Source: an uncultured Collinsella sp.
GTDB lineage: Bacteria > Actinomycetota > Coriobacteriia > Coriobacteriales > Coriobacteriaceae
NCBI GenBank assembly: GCA_900542555.1
Contig: UQNU01000018.1
Location: 1-34,181 of the forward strand
Length of the DNA stretch: 34,181 bases
Direction of reading: 5' to 3'
The notes under the pieces were generated by a model, which saw nothing but the letters and a program-made list of their open reading frames with translations, was not told where the DNA came from and ran no database searches. Position 1 is the first letter of the stretch. Every line of letters starts with the position of its first letter. The position numbers were made by a program, and so were the translations under genes. Below are positions 1-8,034 of this stretch, one piece after another.

Positions 1-49
1 ACGAGATGACGTCGAGTCTCGTGGGCTCGGAGATGTGTATAAGAGACAG
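1..49 (+). other. Untrimmed Nextera i7-side adapter
   Basis: Positions 1-7 match the end of the Illumina P7 oligo, 8-15 fit an 8-nt index, 16-30 match the i7-side Nextera tag, and 31-49 are the 19-bp Tn5 mosaic end. This is library DNA, not genome. Any protein read through it gains the artefact string SLVGSEMCIRDR. Genomic sequence begins at about position 50. Confidence 0.97.
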
Positions 50-73
50 GTGGGGGAAGGTGTGGGGAAAGGT
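50..73 (+). promoter_or_regulatory. Tandem 12-bp G-rich repeats, probable MraZ operator
   Basis: Two adjacent 12-bp units, at 50-61 and 62-73, read GTGGGG(G/A)AAGGT and differ at one base. A further TGGGG lies at 83-87. MraZ is known to bind short direct repeats with a GTGGG-like core just upstream of its own gene, and these sit directly against the -35 box of the mraZ promoter. The array is cut by the contig end, so more units may lie upstream. The 12-bp period differs from the roughly 10-bp period in E. coli, so the assignment is an inference. Confidence 0.55.
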
Positions 74-74
74 G

Positions 75-103
75 TTGAAAAATGGGGCGGTTCCCCATAT
101 TAT
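75..103 (+). promoter_or_regulatory. dcw cluster promoter upstream of mraZ
   Basis: A -35 box TTGAAA at 75-80 and a -10 box TATTAT at 98-103 are separated by exactly 17 bp, so transcription should start near 110. This leaves a leader of about 60 nt before mraZ at 172. The G-rich repeats abut the -35 box, so a bound MraZ could block RNA polymerase. It is the best sigma-70-type promoter seen in the window and probably drives the first part of the division cluster. Confidence 0.7.
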
Positions 104-135
104 TAATGACGTCGACAGGCGGGGTGGTTCCCCGC
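83..135 (+). repeat. Two near-identical GGGG-N5-CCCC palindromes in the mraZ promoter and leader
   Basis: GGGGCGGTTCCCC (84-96) and GGGGTGGTTCCCC (121-133) differ at one base and lie 37 bp apart. The first fills the spacer between -35 and -10. The second is in the transcribed leader, where it extends to a 6-bp stem (119-124 with 130-135). They could be a dimeric regulator's operators or, for the second, a small leader hairpin. No regulator is assigned. Confidence 0.45.
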
Positions 136-171
136 GTACGTGCCATCTGAGTAACCGAGGGGAGGGCGCAC

Positions 172-606
172 ATGGGAATGACTGGTGCATACGAGCGCAA
201 TCTCGATGCAAAAGGTCGTCTGTCCCTGCCTGCACCCCTTCGCGAGGAGCTTGGAGAGCACGTTCGCGTGTTCAAAGCCCTGGATGTCGATGCTCTGTAC
301 GTGTTCTCTGCCGAGGCCTTCGATAAGTGGGTCGAAGGACTCTTCGCGGGTCGTGAGGGCCACGAGGGTTTTAACCCGCGTGACATTAATGACCAGAAGC
401 TCATGAGGGCGATCAACAAGCGCACCACGTCGATGGACGTGGACAGCGCCGGTCGTATCGGTCTTTCCGAGTCTCTCCGCAAGCAGGCGAACCTCGACCG
501 CGAGGTCACGGTTGTGGGCAACTACGACCACCTTGAGGTTTGGGATCGCGCCGCGGCCGATGAGGACGATGACGATGAGGCCCTGCTGGACCTCTTCTTC
601 TCGTAA
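172..606 (+). CDS. mraZ: MraZ, transcriptional regulator of the division cluster
   Basis: The product is 144 aa, the usual MraZ length. It opens with the family N-terminus, a tyrosine-glutamate pair followed by NLDAKGRLSLPAPLRE at about residues 10-25, and has the second AbrB-like half at about 75-115 (SAGRIGLSESLRKQ). MraZ forms a ring-shaped DNA-binding oligomer that represses or tunes its own dcw operon in E. coli and mycoplasmas. The start is the ATG behind a GGGGAGGG ribosome site; an in-frame ATG two codons later is less well placed. The acidic C-terminal tail (EDDDDEALLDLFFS) is longer than typical. It is the first gene of the cluster, 20 bp ahead of rsmH, the standard arrangement. Identification is firm; regulatory action here is inferred from the promoter repeats. 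Confidence 0.95.
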   Translation: MGMTGAYERNLDAKGRLSLPAPLREELGEHVRVFKALDVDALYVFSAEAFDKWVEGLFAGREGHEGFNPRDINDQKLMRAINKRTTSMDVDSAGRIGLSESLRKQANLDREVTVVGNYDHLEVWDRAAADEDDDDEALLDLFFS

Positions 607-626
607 GGGCAAGGCACGGGTAACGG

Positions 627-1592
627 ATGGAGCGTGGGATCTTGACACAAGAATATCGGCATGAACCTGTCATGCTCGGCGAAGTGCTTGAGTCGCTGCG
701 GCTAAAGAGCGGCTCCGTTGTCTGCGATTGCACCCTTGGCGGTGCCGGCCATTCGGTAAAGATGGCCGCGCAGGTGGGGGAGACGGGCCTTTTGCTCGGC
801 GTCGATCAGGACGACATGGCCCTCGAGGCCGCTGGCGCCCGTCTGGACCGCGAGGTTCCCGGCGTTCCGCACCAGCTGCTGAAGGGCAACTTCGGCGACT
901 TGGACGAGCTGCTTTGCTCGGCCGAGGTGCCCGGGGTCGATGGCTTCCTGTTCGATTTGGGCGTTTCGTCGCCGCAACTCGATATCCCTGGCAGGGGCTT
1001 TTCGTATAACGAGGACGCCCCATTGGACATGCGGATGGATCCGGGTAATAACACCTTAAACGCAGCTGAGGTCATCAACACCTATAACGAACACGACCTC
1101 GCCCGGATTCTACGCGTCTACGGCGAAGAGAAGTTCGCCTCGCAGATCGCGCGCGAGATCGTGCGCCGCCGCGAGCAAGAACCGATCGAAACCACCGGCC
1201 AATTCGTCGAGATCATCAAGGCGGGTATCCCGGCTGCCGCTCGTCGGCATGGCGGACACCCGGCCAAGAAAAGTTTCCAGGCCATTCGCATCGAGGTCAA
1301 TCACGAGCTCGATGTGCTCGAACGAGGGCTTGATGCCGCCACCAGGTGGCTCAACCCGGGCGGACGTATCTGCGTCATCTCGTATCACTCGCTCGAGGAC
1401 CGTATCGTAAAGAACCACTTTAAGGAGATGAGCCAGGGGTGCACGTGTCCGCCGGAGATTCCGGTGTGCGTGTGCGGCAACGTGCCGATACTCAAGGTCA
1501 TCACCCGCAAACCCTTGGTTGCCCAGCCTGATGAGGTTGAGCGAAACCCTCGGGCGAGATCAGCCAAAATCCGCGTGGCGCAGCGTCTGTAG
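627..1592 (+). CDS. rsmH: 16S rRNA (cytosine-1402-N4)-methyltransferase RsmH
   Basis: RsmH (MraW) transfers a methyl group from S-adenosylmethionine to N4 of C1402 in the 16S rRNA decoding region. The 321-aa product shows the SAM-binding loop DCTLGGAGHS at residues 34-43, an aspartate at 60 in the adenosine site, the FDLGVSSPQLD block at about 111-121, and the late ISYHSLEDR block. Its place behind mraZ is the conserved one. The ATG at 627 has only a weak ribosome site. An in-frame TTG at 642 has GGAG nine bases upstream and would give a protein starting with TQEYRHEPVML, which matches the family N-terminus at least as well, so 642 is a serious alternative start. Confidence 0.95.
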   Translation: MERGILTQEYRHEPVMLGEVLESLRLKSGSVVCDCTLGGAGHSVKMAAQVGETGLLLGVDQDDMALEAAGARLDREVPGVPHQLLKGNFGDLDELLCSAEVPGVDGFLFDLGVSSPQLDIPGRGFSYNEDAPLDMRMDPGNNTLNAAEVINTYNEHDLARILRVYGEEKFASQIAREIVRRREQEPIETTGQFVEIIKAGIPAAARRHGGHPAKKSFQAIRIEVNHELDVLERGLDAATRWLNPGGRICVISYHSLEDRIVKNHFKEMSQGCTCPPEIPVCVCGNVPILKVITRKPLVAQPDEVERNPRARSAKIRVAQRL

Positions 1593-1682
1593 GCGCGACC
1601 GCGCGATATTGGACCTCCCGCTCGCACCATAAACGAAGCTTAAACACACTACCAACGTACTCGGGATGGGAGGCGGCATATC

Positions 1683-2153
1683 ATGGGCTACAACACTTCA
1701 AGCGCAGCACTCGCCTATGATATGAACGCCATGCCCGCCTATCGTGAGACGCCGCAGGCTCCCGTTGCTCCCCGTGAGCAGCGTACGCCGCGCTTTGATG
1801 TCTACACGGGCGCGGGCCGTCAGGCAAACCAGGCGGTAAGCCCGGTTTTCATGAGCGTTCTTAAAACGTTTTGCATCATTGCGGCTATCTTCATGACGAT
1901 CGGCGTCGCCCGCGTGGCGCTCGCCGGCGTTACGGCCCAGGTGCTCAACAGCAACGCCGAGCTTACCAACACGCTCGAAAAGGCGACCGATGAGAGCTCC
2001 GACCTGGAGGTCATGCATTCGGTCTATGGCGCCGACACGCGCATTCGCGACCTTGCGGGCGCTTATGGCATGGTGGAGCCCAGCGAGAGCGTTACACTTG
2101 ACTTTTCGCAGGATGCAGCCGCGGGCGCCAACGCGACCGCGACCGCTCAGTAG
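1683..2153 (+). CDS. ftsL: FtsL-like septal membrane protein
   Basis: The 156-aa protein has a cytoplasmic N-terminus of about 55 residues, one membrane helix at about 57-82, a short heptad-rich helix at about 84-125, and the ending AYGMVEP (127-133), which recalls the LGMV-P end of FtsL and DivIC. Sequence is poorly conserved in this family, so the call rests on topology plus position between rsmH and ftsI, where ftsL always sits. FtsL links FtsQ and the FtsW-FtsI synthase pair during septum formation. A GGGAGG site 8 bases upstream fixes the start. The 90 bp before it contain nothing clear. The alanine/threonine-rich last 15 residues are low complexity. Confidence 0.75.
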   Translation: MGYNTSSAALAYDMNAMPAYRETPQAPVAPREQRTPRFDVYTGAGRQANQAVSPVFMSVLKTFCIIAAIFMTIGVARVALAGVTAQVLNSNAELTNTLEKATDESSDLEVMHSVYGADTRIRDLAGAYGMVEPSESVTLDFSQDAAAGANATATAQ

Positions 2154-2170
2154 CAAGACGGTAGCTGAGT

Positions 2171-4036
2171 ATGACAAATGACTATCGCCGCGGTTCCGAT
2201 GGGGGCCGCGGTTCTGGACGTCCCTCGTCGCGGGGACGTTCTGGTTATCAAGGAACGGGTCGGCAATCTTACAACGCCGGGCGGTCCCGTGGCAACGACC
2301 CGGCGTCGCGACTTCGCGGCTCGGGCGGCCCTCAAGTGCATAACACCAGGTCGCGCAAGAGTTCGTCGACCGAATGGCTCACAGGCGCGCCTCTTCCTCG
2401 CCGCAAAGCCGTCATGGGCTTCATCGGGCTTGGCTTGGGCTTGGGCGTCTTTCGCCTTGCCGACTATCAAATTGTCGAAGCCGATAAACTGCGCGAGCGT
2501 GCCGATGCGCGCCGCCTGCTTGCGCAGACCCTCTATGCCAAACGCGGCACCATCTACGACCGCAACGGCAACGTGTTGGCGTCGTCGGTCGAATGTCGCA
2601 ACATCGCCGTGAACCCGCAGCTTGTCGAGGATGTTGACAAGACGGTGTCGGCGCTGGTCAAGGCAACTGGAATCGATAAAAAGACCTGCCGCAAGCTCGT
2701 TGAGTCCGATGGAACCTGGGTGTATATCAAGCGCCAGGTGGACGAAGACGATGTTGCGGCGCTGGAGAAGAAGAACCTGTCCGGCGTGCTTTTTGAGCAG
2801 GCCATGAAGCGCGTATATCCATACGGCAATCTGGCATCGCAGGTGCTGGGTGTAGTGAATGTGGACAACGACGGCTTGACGGGTCTCGAAAAGCAATACA
2901 ACAAGCTTCTGACTGGCACGAACGGTTCTCTCGTACGCGAGCGCGCGAGGGACGGCAGCTATATCGCGGGCGGTGCCTATAAAAAGGTGGCCGCGGTCGA
3001 CGGCGTTGATATCGTGACGACGCTCGACGTCAATATCCAGCGTGCGGCCGAGGATGCCCTGGCAGAGGCTGTCGAGAAGACAAAGGCCAAGAACGGCTCG
3101 GCGCTGGTCACCGATCCTACGACAGGCGAGATCTTGGCAGCCTGCTCGTATCCGACTTACGACCAGACCGATCTGGAAAACGCCAAGACCGAGGATATGA
3201 ACTTGCGCCTGGTCACCGACGCCTACGAGCCCGGCTCGGTCTTTAAGACGCTCGTGGCGGGCGCCGGCTTCGACTTGGGTGTCGTGCGATCGAGTACGTC
3301 GTTTGAGGTGCCGGCGAGCATCAAGGTGGGCGACGATACCGTCACCGATGCCGACAAGCGCGACTACGCCATGACCATGGATGTGCGCGAGATGATGCGC
3401 CGTTCGTCCAACGTGGGCTTTGTCCTGGTGGGGCGCAAGATCGGTGCCGACGACTTTGCCGCCTATGTGGACAAGTGGGGCATCGGTCACAGCTCTGGTG
3501 TAGATTTTCCGGGCGAGAGCCTGGGTATCGTCAAGGAGCGTGACCAGTATGACGGCGCCACGCTGGGCTCGATGAGCTTTGGACAGGCACTGTCTGTCTC
3601 GCCGATTGAGATCGCACGTGCCGTGGGCGGCATCGCCAACGGCGGCGTGATGATGACACCGCACTTCTATAAGTCCAGCAAAGGCGACGAGAAGGACTGG
3701 GGCGAAGGCGAGCGCGCGATTTCGGAGGATGCTGCATCCCAGGTGACATCGTGCATGCAGACGGTCGTGTCCGAGGGAACGGGCGTTGGCGGCGCGGTTG
3801 ACGGCTATGACGTAGCGGGTAAGACCGGTACGGCCGAACGTGCCGACGAGAACGGCGGCTACCTCAAGGAGAACTACATGTCGTCCTTTATGGGCTTTGC
3901 ACCGGCACAATCGCCCAAGGTGCTGTGCTATATCACGCTCGACGGAACGCCGAGCGGCTCAGATGCCGCTGCGGTGCCGTTCCAGTCCATTATGGCCAAC
4001 GCGCTCGACGTGCTGGGTATCCCGCACACGAAGTAG
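2171..4036 (+). CDS. ftsI: FtsI, septal class B penicillin-binding protein
   Basis: This is the peptidoglycan transpeptidase of the division septum, working with FtsW. All three active-site motifs are visible: S356-V-F-K359 (nucleophile serine), S412-S-N414, and K551-T-G-T554. A dimerisation domain with the RGTIYDRNGNVLA motif at about 123-135 follows a single membrane helix at about 80-97. No PASTA repeats follow the transpeptidase domain. The first 75 residues form an unusual arginine/glycine/serine-rich cytoplasmic tail, paralleled by the long tails of FtsQ and FtsW here. The gene follows ftsL by 17 bp and has a weak ribosome site, suggesting coupled translation. murE, commonly next in line, is missing and murF follows after 126 bp. 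Confidence 0.95.
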   Translation: MTNDYRRGSDGGRGSGRPSSRGRSGYQGTGRQSYNAGRSRGNDPASRLRGSGGPQVHNTRSRKSSSTEWLTGAPLPRRKAVMGFIGLGLGLGVFRLADYQIVEADKLRERADARRLLAQTLYAKRGTIYDRNGNVLASSVECRNIAVNPQLVEDVDKTVSALVKATGIDKKTCRKLVESDGTWVYIKRQVDEDDVAALEKKNLSGVLFEQAMKRVYPYGNLASQVLGVVNVDNDGLTGLEKQYNKLLTGTNGSLVRERARDGSYIAGGAYKKVAAVDGVDIVTTLDVNIQRAAEDALAEAVEKTKAKNGSALVTDPTTGEILAACSYPTYDQTDLENAKTEDMNLRLVTDAYEPGSVFKTLVAGAGFDLGVVRSSTSFEVPASIKVGDDTVTDADKRDYAMTMDVREMMRRSSNVGFVLVGRKIGADDFAAYVDKWGIGHSSGVDFPGESLGIVKERDQYDGATLGSMSFGQALSVSPIEIARAVGGIANGGVMMTPHFYKSSKGDEKDWGEGERAISEDAASQVTSCMQTVVSEGTGVGGAVDGYDVAGKTGTAERADENGGYLKENYMSSFMGFAPAQSPKVLCYITLDGTPSGSDAAAVPFQSIMANALDVLGIPHTK

Positions 4037-4162
4037 GGGGTTACAATCTTTGGGGCGTGGTTTGTTGTCCCATATGAGGGTGTTCACATGCCCTGCACCA
4101 CGCATGTGCGGCGCTGGGATACAATACGCCGATAGCATTATTAGGTTTACAGGGGAGCTGCA
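4037..4162 (+). promoter_or_regulatory. ftsI-murF gap with possible internal promoter
   Basis: This 126-bp gap is one of the longer breaks in the cluster. It holds a TACAAT -10-like box at 4120-4125 preceded by GGGA, with no good -35 at 16-18 bp. A 7-bp inverted repeat, GCGTGGT (4055-4061) and ACCACGC (4097-4103), brackets a weaker AGGG/CCCT stem. There is no T-tract, so it does not look like a terminator. An internal start for murF onwards is possible but unproven. Confidence 0.3.
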
Positions 4163-5587
4163 ATGATAGAGATCGCCGTCAACAACCTCGCGGCCGCAAC
4201 AGGGGCCCGAACCGTGACGGGAGAAGCCGATCGGGTATGCCGCGGGTGCGTTATCGACTCGCGCCAGGTCGAGGAAGGGACGATTTTCGTCGCCTTTCCC
4301 GGTGAAAACGTCGACGGCAATGATTTTGCTTCCCGTGCCGTCCAGTCGGGTGCCGGCGCCGTCGTGATGACGCGTGAGCCCGAGGCCGAGCTGGTCTCGC
4401 TGGCGCAGGACAAGGGGTGCGCCATCCTGCTGACCGATGATCCCGAGGAGTTTCTGCTGCGTTTGGCGCACACGTATCGCCTGGAGCTTGGCTGCCTGGT
4501 CGTTGGTATTACCGGTTCCATCGGCAAGACGACGACCAAGGACGTGCTCGCCGCCGTGCTCGCCAAGCGCTATCGTGTCTGGGCCACCAAGGGCAATTTC
4601 AATAACCTGATCGGCATGCCGCTCGCGGTGCTTTCCGCTCCGGCCGATACCGAGGTCCTGGTGCTCGAGATGGGCATGAACCATTTCCACGAGATTGAGC
4701 GCCTGTCCCAGTCCGCCAATCCCAACCTTGCCATCGTGAGCAAGATTGGTACCTCTCACATCGGCATTTTGGGCAGCCGCGAGAACATCGCCCGCGCTAA
4801 GGCCGAGATTGTCCAGGGTATGTGCGCCGCCGGCGACTTCTTGCCGCTGCTGGTTTTGGGCGGTGAGGACGACTTTACGCCGTTCATTCGCGATACGTTC
4901 GCCCAGCCTGCTGGTATCGACGTGATGCTGGCCGGCGTCTCGGACGATGATGAGGTCCGCGCCCGCGACATTCGTGTTGATGACGAAGGCCGTCCGGTCT
5001 TTACGCTCGATTTTGGCCAGGGTGAGACGACCGATACCATGCTTGCCATCCCCGGCGTGCAGTCCGTCCCAAATGCCGTTAAGGCCGCCGCAGTTGCCTA
5101 TCGCCTGGGCGTGACGCCCGAGCAGATCGATGCTGCCTTTAGAGGCCTCACGATCACCGGTCACCGCCAGGAGATCAAGCGCGCCAAGAGCGGTGCACGC
5201 ATCATCGACGATTCCTATAACGCCAGTGCCGAATCCATGGCTGCTGGCCTCGATCTGCTGTGCTCGCTTTCGTGCACGGGGTCTCGTATGGCGATCCTGG
5301 GCGAGATGGGCGAGATGGGCGATGAGGCTCCTCGCATGCATGAGCTCGTGGGCGCCTATGCCGCCGCCAAGAAGCTCGACATGCTGGCGTGCGTGGGTGG
5401 TGAGCTGGCCCAGCTTATGGCCGATGCCGCGCGAATGATGGGCATGGACGAGGACCGCATCCAAGTGTTCTCCGATTATCAGCAGGTGCTCGACCGCATG
5501 GGCGGCGCGCTTGAAAAACATGATGTTGTACTGGTCAAGGGTTCCCGCTTTGTTGAGCTCGACCGCTTTGTGGAAGGTGTGTGCTAG
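4163..5587 (+). CDS. murF: UDP-MurNAc-tripeptide--D-Ala-D-Ala ligase MurF
   Basis: MurF adds the D-Ala-D-Ala dipeptide to the UDP-MurNAc-tripeptide using ATP, the last cytoplasmic step of pentapeptide synthesis. The 474-aa product has the Mur-ligase ATP loop G118-S-I-G-K122-T-T-T at about 118-125, the EMGMNHFHEIERLS block typical of MurF, and the IIDDSYNASAESM motif. The three-domain length is normal for MurF. A GGGGAG ribosome site precedes the ATG. The stop lies 3 bp from mraY, so the two are translated together. The expected upstream partner murE is not in the window. Confidence 0.95.
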   Translation: MIEIAVNNLAAATGARTVTGEADRVCRGCVIDSRQVEEGTIFVAFPGENVDGNDFASRAVQSGAGAVVMTREPEAELVSLAQDKGCAILLTDDPEEFLLRLAHTYRLELGCLVVGITGSIGKTTTKDVLAAVLAKRYRVWATKGNFNNLIGMPLAVLSAPADTEVLVLEMGMNHFHEIERLSQSANPNLAIVSKIGTSHIGILGSRENIARAKAEIVQGMCAAGDFLPLLVLGGEDDFTPFIRDTFAQPAGIDVMLAGVSDDDEVRARDIRVDDEGRPVFTLDFGQGETTDTMLAIPGVQSVPNAVKAAAVAYRLGVTPEQIDAAFRGLTITGHRQEIKRAKSGARIIDDSYNASAESMAAGLDLLCSLSCTGSRMAILGEMGEMGDEAPRMHELVGAYAAAKKLDMLACVGGELAQLMADAARMMGMDEDRIQVFSDYQQVLDRMGGALEKHDVVLVKGSRFVELDRFVEGVC

Positions 5588-5590
5588 CCC

Positions 5591-6610
5591 ATGTTCGGCA
5601 ATCCCTCGTATCCAACGTATCAGGCTTTTTTGGGGCTTGGCATCGCCGCTGCCATTGCGCTGCTGCTCATGCCGTGGTGGATCAAGCTGCTCAAGGTCGA
5701 GGGTATCGGCCAGCAGGTTCGTGCCGACGGCCCCAAGCGTCATTTGGTTAAGCAGGGAACGCCCACCATGGGTGGCGTTGTCATCCTCGTCGCGATCTCG
5801 CTGACCTGCCTGCTGATGGGCAAGCTCACCACCGAGCTCGTGCTCGTGCTGCTCGCCACGCTGGCGACCGGCGTGCTGGGCCTGATCGACGACCTGACCT
5901 CCGTTACGCATGGGCGCTCGCTCGGTCTGACGCCCCATGCCAAGATGATCGGCCTAACCATTATCTGTGTCACCTTTACGGTACTTGCCGTCAACTGGTG
6001 CGGCGTCGCCCCCGAGATTCGTTTTCCCGGCGGCCTGACGATTGACCTCGGTGTTCTTTCGACCACCATCTGTGGCCTTTCGTTCCCGTGGCTCTACATT
6101 GTCTTTTGCTGGCTGATGATCGCCGGTCTTTCTAATGCCGTGAACCTGACCGATGGCCTTGACGGTCTTGCTGGCGGCACCTCCATGATTGCCATGCTCG
6201 CCATGGCTGCCATGGCGTTTTTGCACGGAGACGTGAACCTGTCCATCTTCTGCACCGCGTGTGCCGGTGCCTGCTTGGGCTTTCTGTGGTTCAACTGCTA
6301 TCCGGCGAGCATCTTTATGGGCGATACCGGCTCGCTTGCCCTGGGCGCCGCGTTTGCCTGCACGTCCATCATGACCAACACCGAGGTCGTCTCCCTCATC
6401 ATCGGCGGCCTGTTTATCGTTGAGACCCTGTCGGTCATGATTCAGGTTGTCTACTTCCACTTTACGCACAAGCGCGTCTTCCTTATGGCGCCCATCCATC
6501 ATCATTTCGAAAAGAAGGGCTGGGCCGAGACCAAGGTCGTCATCCGTTTTTGGATTATCGCTGCTGCCTTTGGTGCCGTTGGCCTTGCCCTGTTCTTCCA
6601 GTTGGGATAG
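5591..6610 (+). CDS. mraY: Phospho-MurNAc-pentapeptide translocase MraY
   Basis: MraY transfers phospho-MurNAc-pentapeptide from UDP to undecaprenyl phosphate, forming lipid I at the inner face of the membrane. The 339-aa polytopic protein shows the catalytic aspartates D100-D101, the NLTDGLDGL block with D188, FMGDTGS with D245, and the H303-H-H triad in APIHHHFEKKGW. About ten membrane helices can be drawn. Its ribosome site (GGAAGG) lies inside the end of murF. The length and motif order are ordinary for the family. Confidence 0.96.
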   Translation: MFGNPSYPTYQAFLGLGIAAAIALLLMPWWIKLLKVEGIGQQVRADGPKRHLVKQGTPTMGGVVILVAISLTCLLMGKLTTELVLVLLATLATGVLGLIDDLTSVTHGRSLGLTPHAKMIGLTIICVTFTVLAVNWCGVAPEIRFPGGLTIDLGVLSTTICGLSFPWLYIVFCWLMIAGLSNAVNLTDGLDGLAGGTSMIAMLAMAAMAFLHGDVNLSIFCTACAGACLGFLWFNCYPASIFMGDTGSLALGAAFACTSIMTNTEVVSLIIGGLFIVETLSVMIQVVYFHFTHKRVFLMAPIHHHFEKKGWAETKVVIRFWIIAAAFGAVGLALFFQLG

Positions 6611-6619
6611 TGGTCTTTC

Positions 6620-8026
6620 ATGCCTCTTGCTGATGTCTTTAGCCTGCTCGTTTTGGGTCAGGGCAAATCCGGTCTCGATGTCGCCCGCTGGGCGCTGGCA
6701 CATCCCGAGCGCGTAAGCGCCGTTACCGTGTATGGCGGCGGCACCTCTGAGCCCAATGACGCCACGCGTGCGCTCGAGGCTGCTGGTGCGTCGTTTGTCT
6801 ATGGGACCGAACAGGTCGAGGGCGCCTATGACGTATGCGTGACGTGCCCGGGCATCTCGGAGTTCTCGGGCTTCTTTAAGGCCGGGCGCGAGCATGCCGC
6901 CCAGATTATGGGTGAGCCCGAGTTTGTCTATCGCCTGTCGCCCGATAACTGGATTGCCATCACGGGCACCAACGGCAAGACGACCACCACGTCGCTGGCT
7001 GATTATCTGCTTAAGGCTGCCGGCGAGGCCAGCGTTGCTGTCGGCAACATCGGCGAGCCGCCGGTCAACGAGATTGACGGCCGAGCCCACAACGAGTGGT
7101 TTGTGGCTGAGCTCTCGAGCTATCAGATTGCTACGACCGCCGAGCTTCATCCTCGCGTGGCGGTGCTGCTCAACATCACTCCCGACCACTTGGGCTGGCA
7201 TAAGAGCCATAAGAACTATGCGCTTGCCAAGATCAAACTGTTTGACAATATGGTCGATGACGATCTGGTGGTTGTCGACGTCGAAGACGCCGGCATTCAC
7301 GAGTTCGATGAGTACATCTACACGCCGGGTCGTCGCATCTGCAAGGTTGCGTTTGACGAGCCTGAGGGCGAGGATGCCGCCTTTGTGCGCGATGGCAAGA
7401 TGATCGTGCGTCTGAAGGGCGTCGAGACCCCGCTCATCGCTACATCCGAGCTCAAGATCTCGGGCCATCACAATGTTATCAATGCCCTGTGCGCTGCTAC
7501 GGCTGCCTTGGCAGTCGGTGCCGATGTCGACGGTGTCTGCCGCGGTCTGGCCTCGTTCCAGCCGCTCGAGCACCGCGTGGAGCCGTGTGGCGAGATTGAC
7601 GGCGTGCGCTACGTCAACGATTCCAAGGCGACCAACACCGATGCGGTCGAGAAGGCACTGACGGCATTTCCCGATGACGACGTGATCTTGCTGCTCGGCG
7701 GCCACGATAAGGGCACGCCGCTCACGGACTTCGCGCGCGTCGTTATGGATAACGTACGCTCGGTCGTCTGCTTTGGCGATGCGCGCGAGCGCTTCACCGC
7801 CGCTATGGACGAGGCCGATGTCGATGGCGATGTGGATATCGCCCAGGCGGATGACCTGCGCGATGCCGTGGACGTCGCCCGTTCGCTTTCGAGCCGTGGT
7901 GACGTGATCTTACTTTCTCCTGCCTGCTCTTCGTTCGATGAGTTCTCAGGCTATGAGGAGCGCGGCCGCGTGTTTAAGGACTACGTGGCTCAGCTTGCCG
8001 CTACAGCGAAATCACAAATGGAATAG
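6620..8026 (+). CDS. murD: UDP-MurNAc-L-Ala--D-Glu ligase MurD
   Basis: MurD adds D-glutamate to UDP-MurNAc-L-alanine. The 468-aa protein has an N-terminal uridine-nucleotide domain (LVLGQGKSGLDVARWAL), the ATP loop GTNGKTTTT with K120, the NITPDHLGWH block, and the C-terminal motifs YVNDSKATNTDAVEKAL and LLLGGHDKG, all typical of MurD rather than MurC, E or F. The start is 9 bp after mraY with no strong ribosome site, so translation probably depends on coupling. It ends 8 bp before ftsW. Confidence 0.95.
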   Translation: MPLADVFSLLVLGQGKSGLDVARWALAHPERVSAVTVYGGGTSEPNDATRALEAAGASFVYGTEQVEGAYDVCVTCPGISEFSGFFKAGREHAAQIMGEPEFVYRLSPDNWIAITGTNGKTTTTSLADYLLKAAGEASVAVGNIGEPPVNEIDGRAHNEWFVAELSSYQIATTAELHPRVAVLLNITPDHLGWHKSHKNYALAKIKLFDNMVDDDLVVVDVEDAGIHEFDEYIYTPGRRICKVAFDEPEGEDAAFVRDGKMIVRLKGVETPLIATSELKISGHHNVINALCAATAALAVGADVDGVCRGLASFQPLEHRVEPCGEIDGVRYVNDSKATNTDAVEKALTAFPDDDVILLLGGHDKGTPLTDFARVVMDNVRSVVCFGDARERFTAAMDEADVDGDVDIAQADDLRDAVDVARSLSSRGDVILLSPACSSFDEFSGYEERGRVFKDYVAQLAATAKSQME

Positions 8027-8034
8027 GGGTTGCG

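Noticed and set aside
2147..3910. 587-codon open frame on the - strand opposite ftsI
   Set aside because: It is a shadow of the GC-biased ftsI gene: compositionally odd His/Arg/Val-rich translation, no ribosome site, no recognisable domain, and ftsI has all three active-site motifs.
3959..5938. 659-codon and other long - strand frames across murF-mraY and mraY-murD
   Set aside because: They are antisense shadows in high-GC coding DNA with no start signals.
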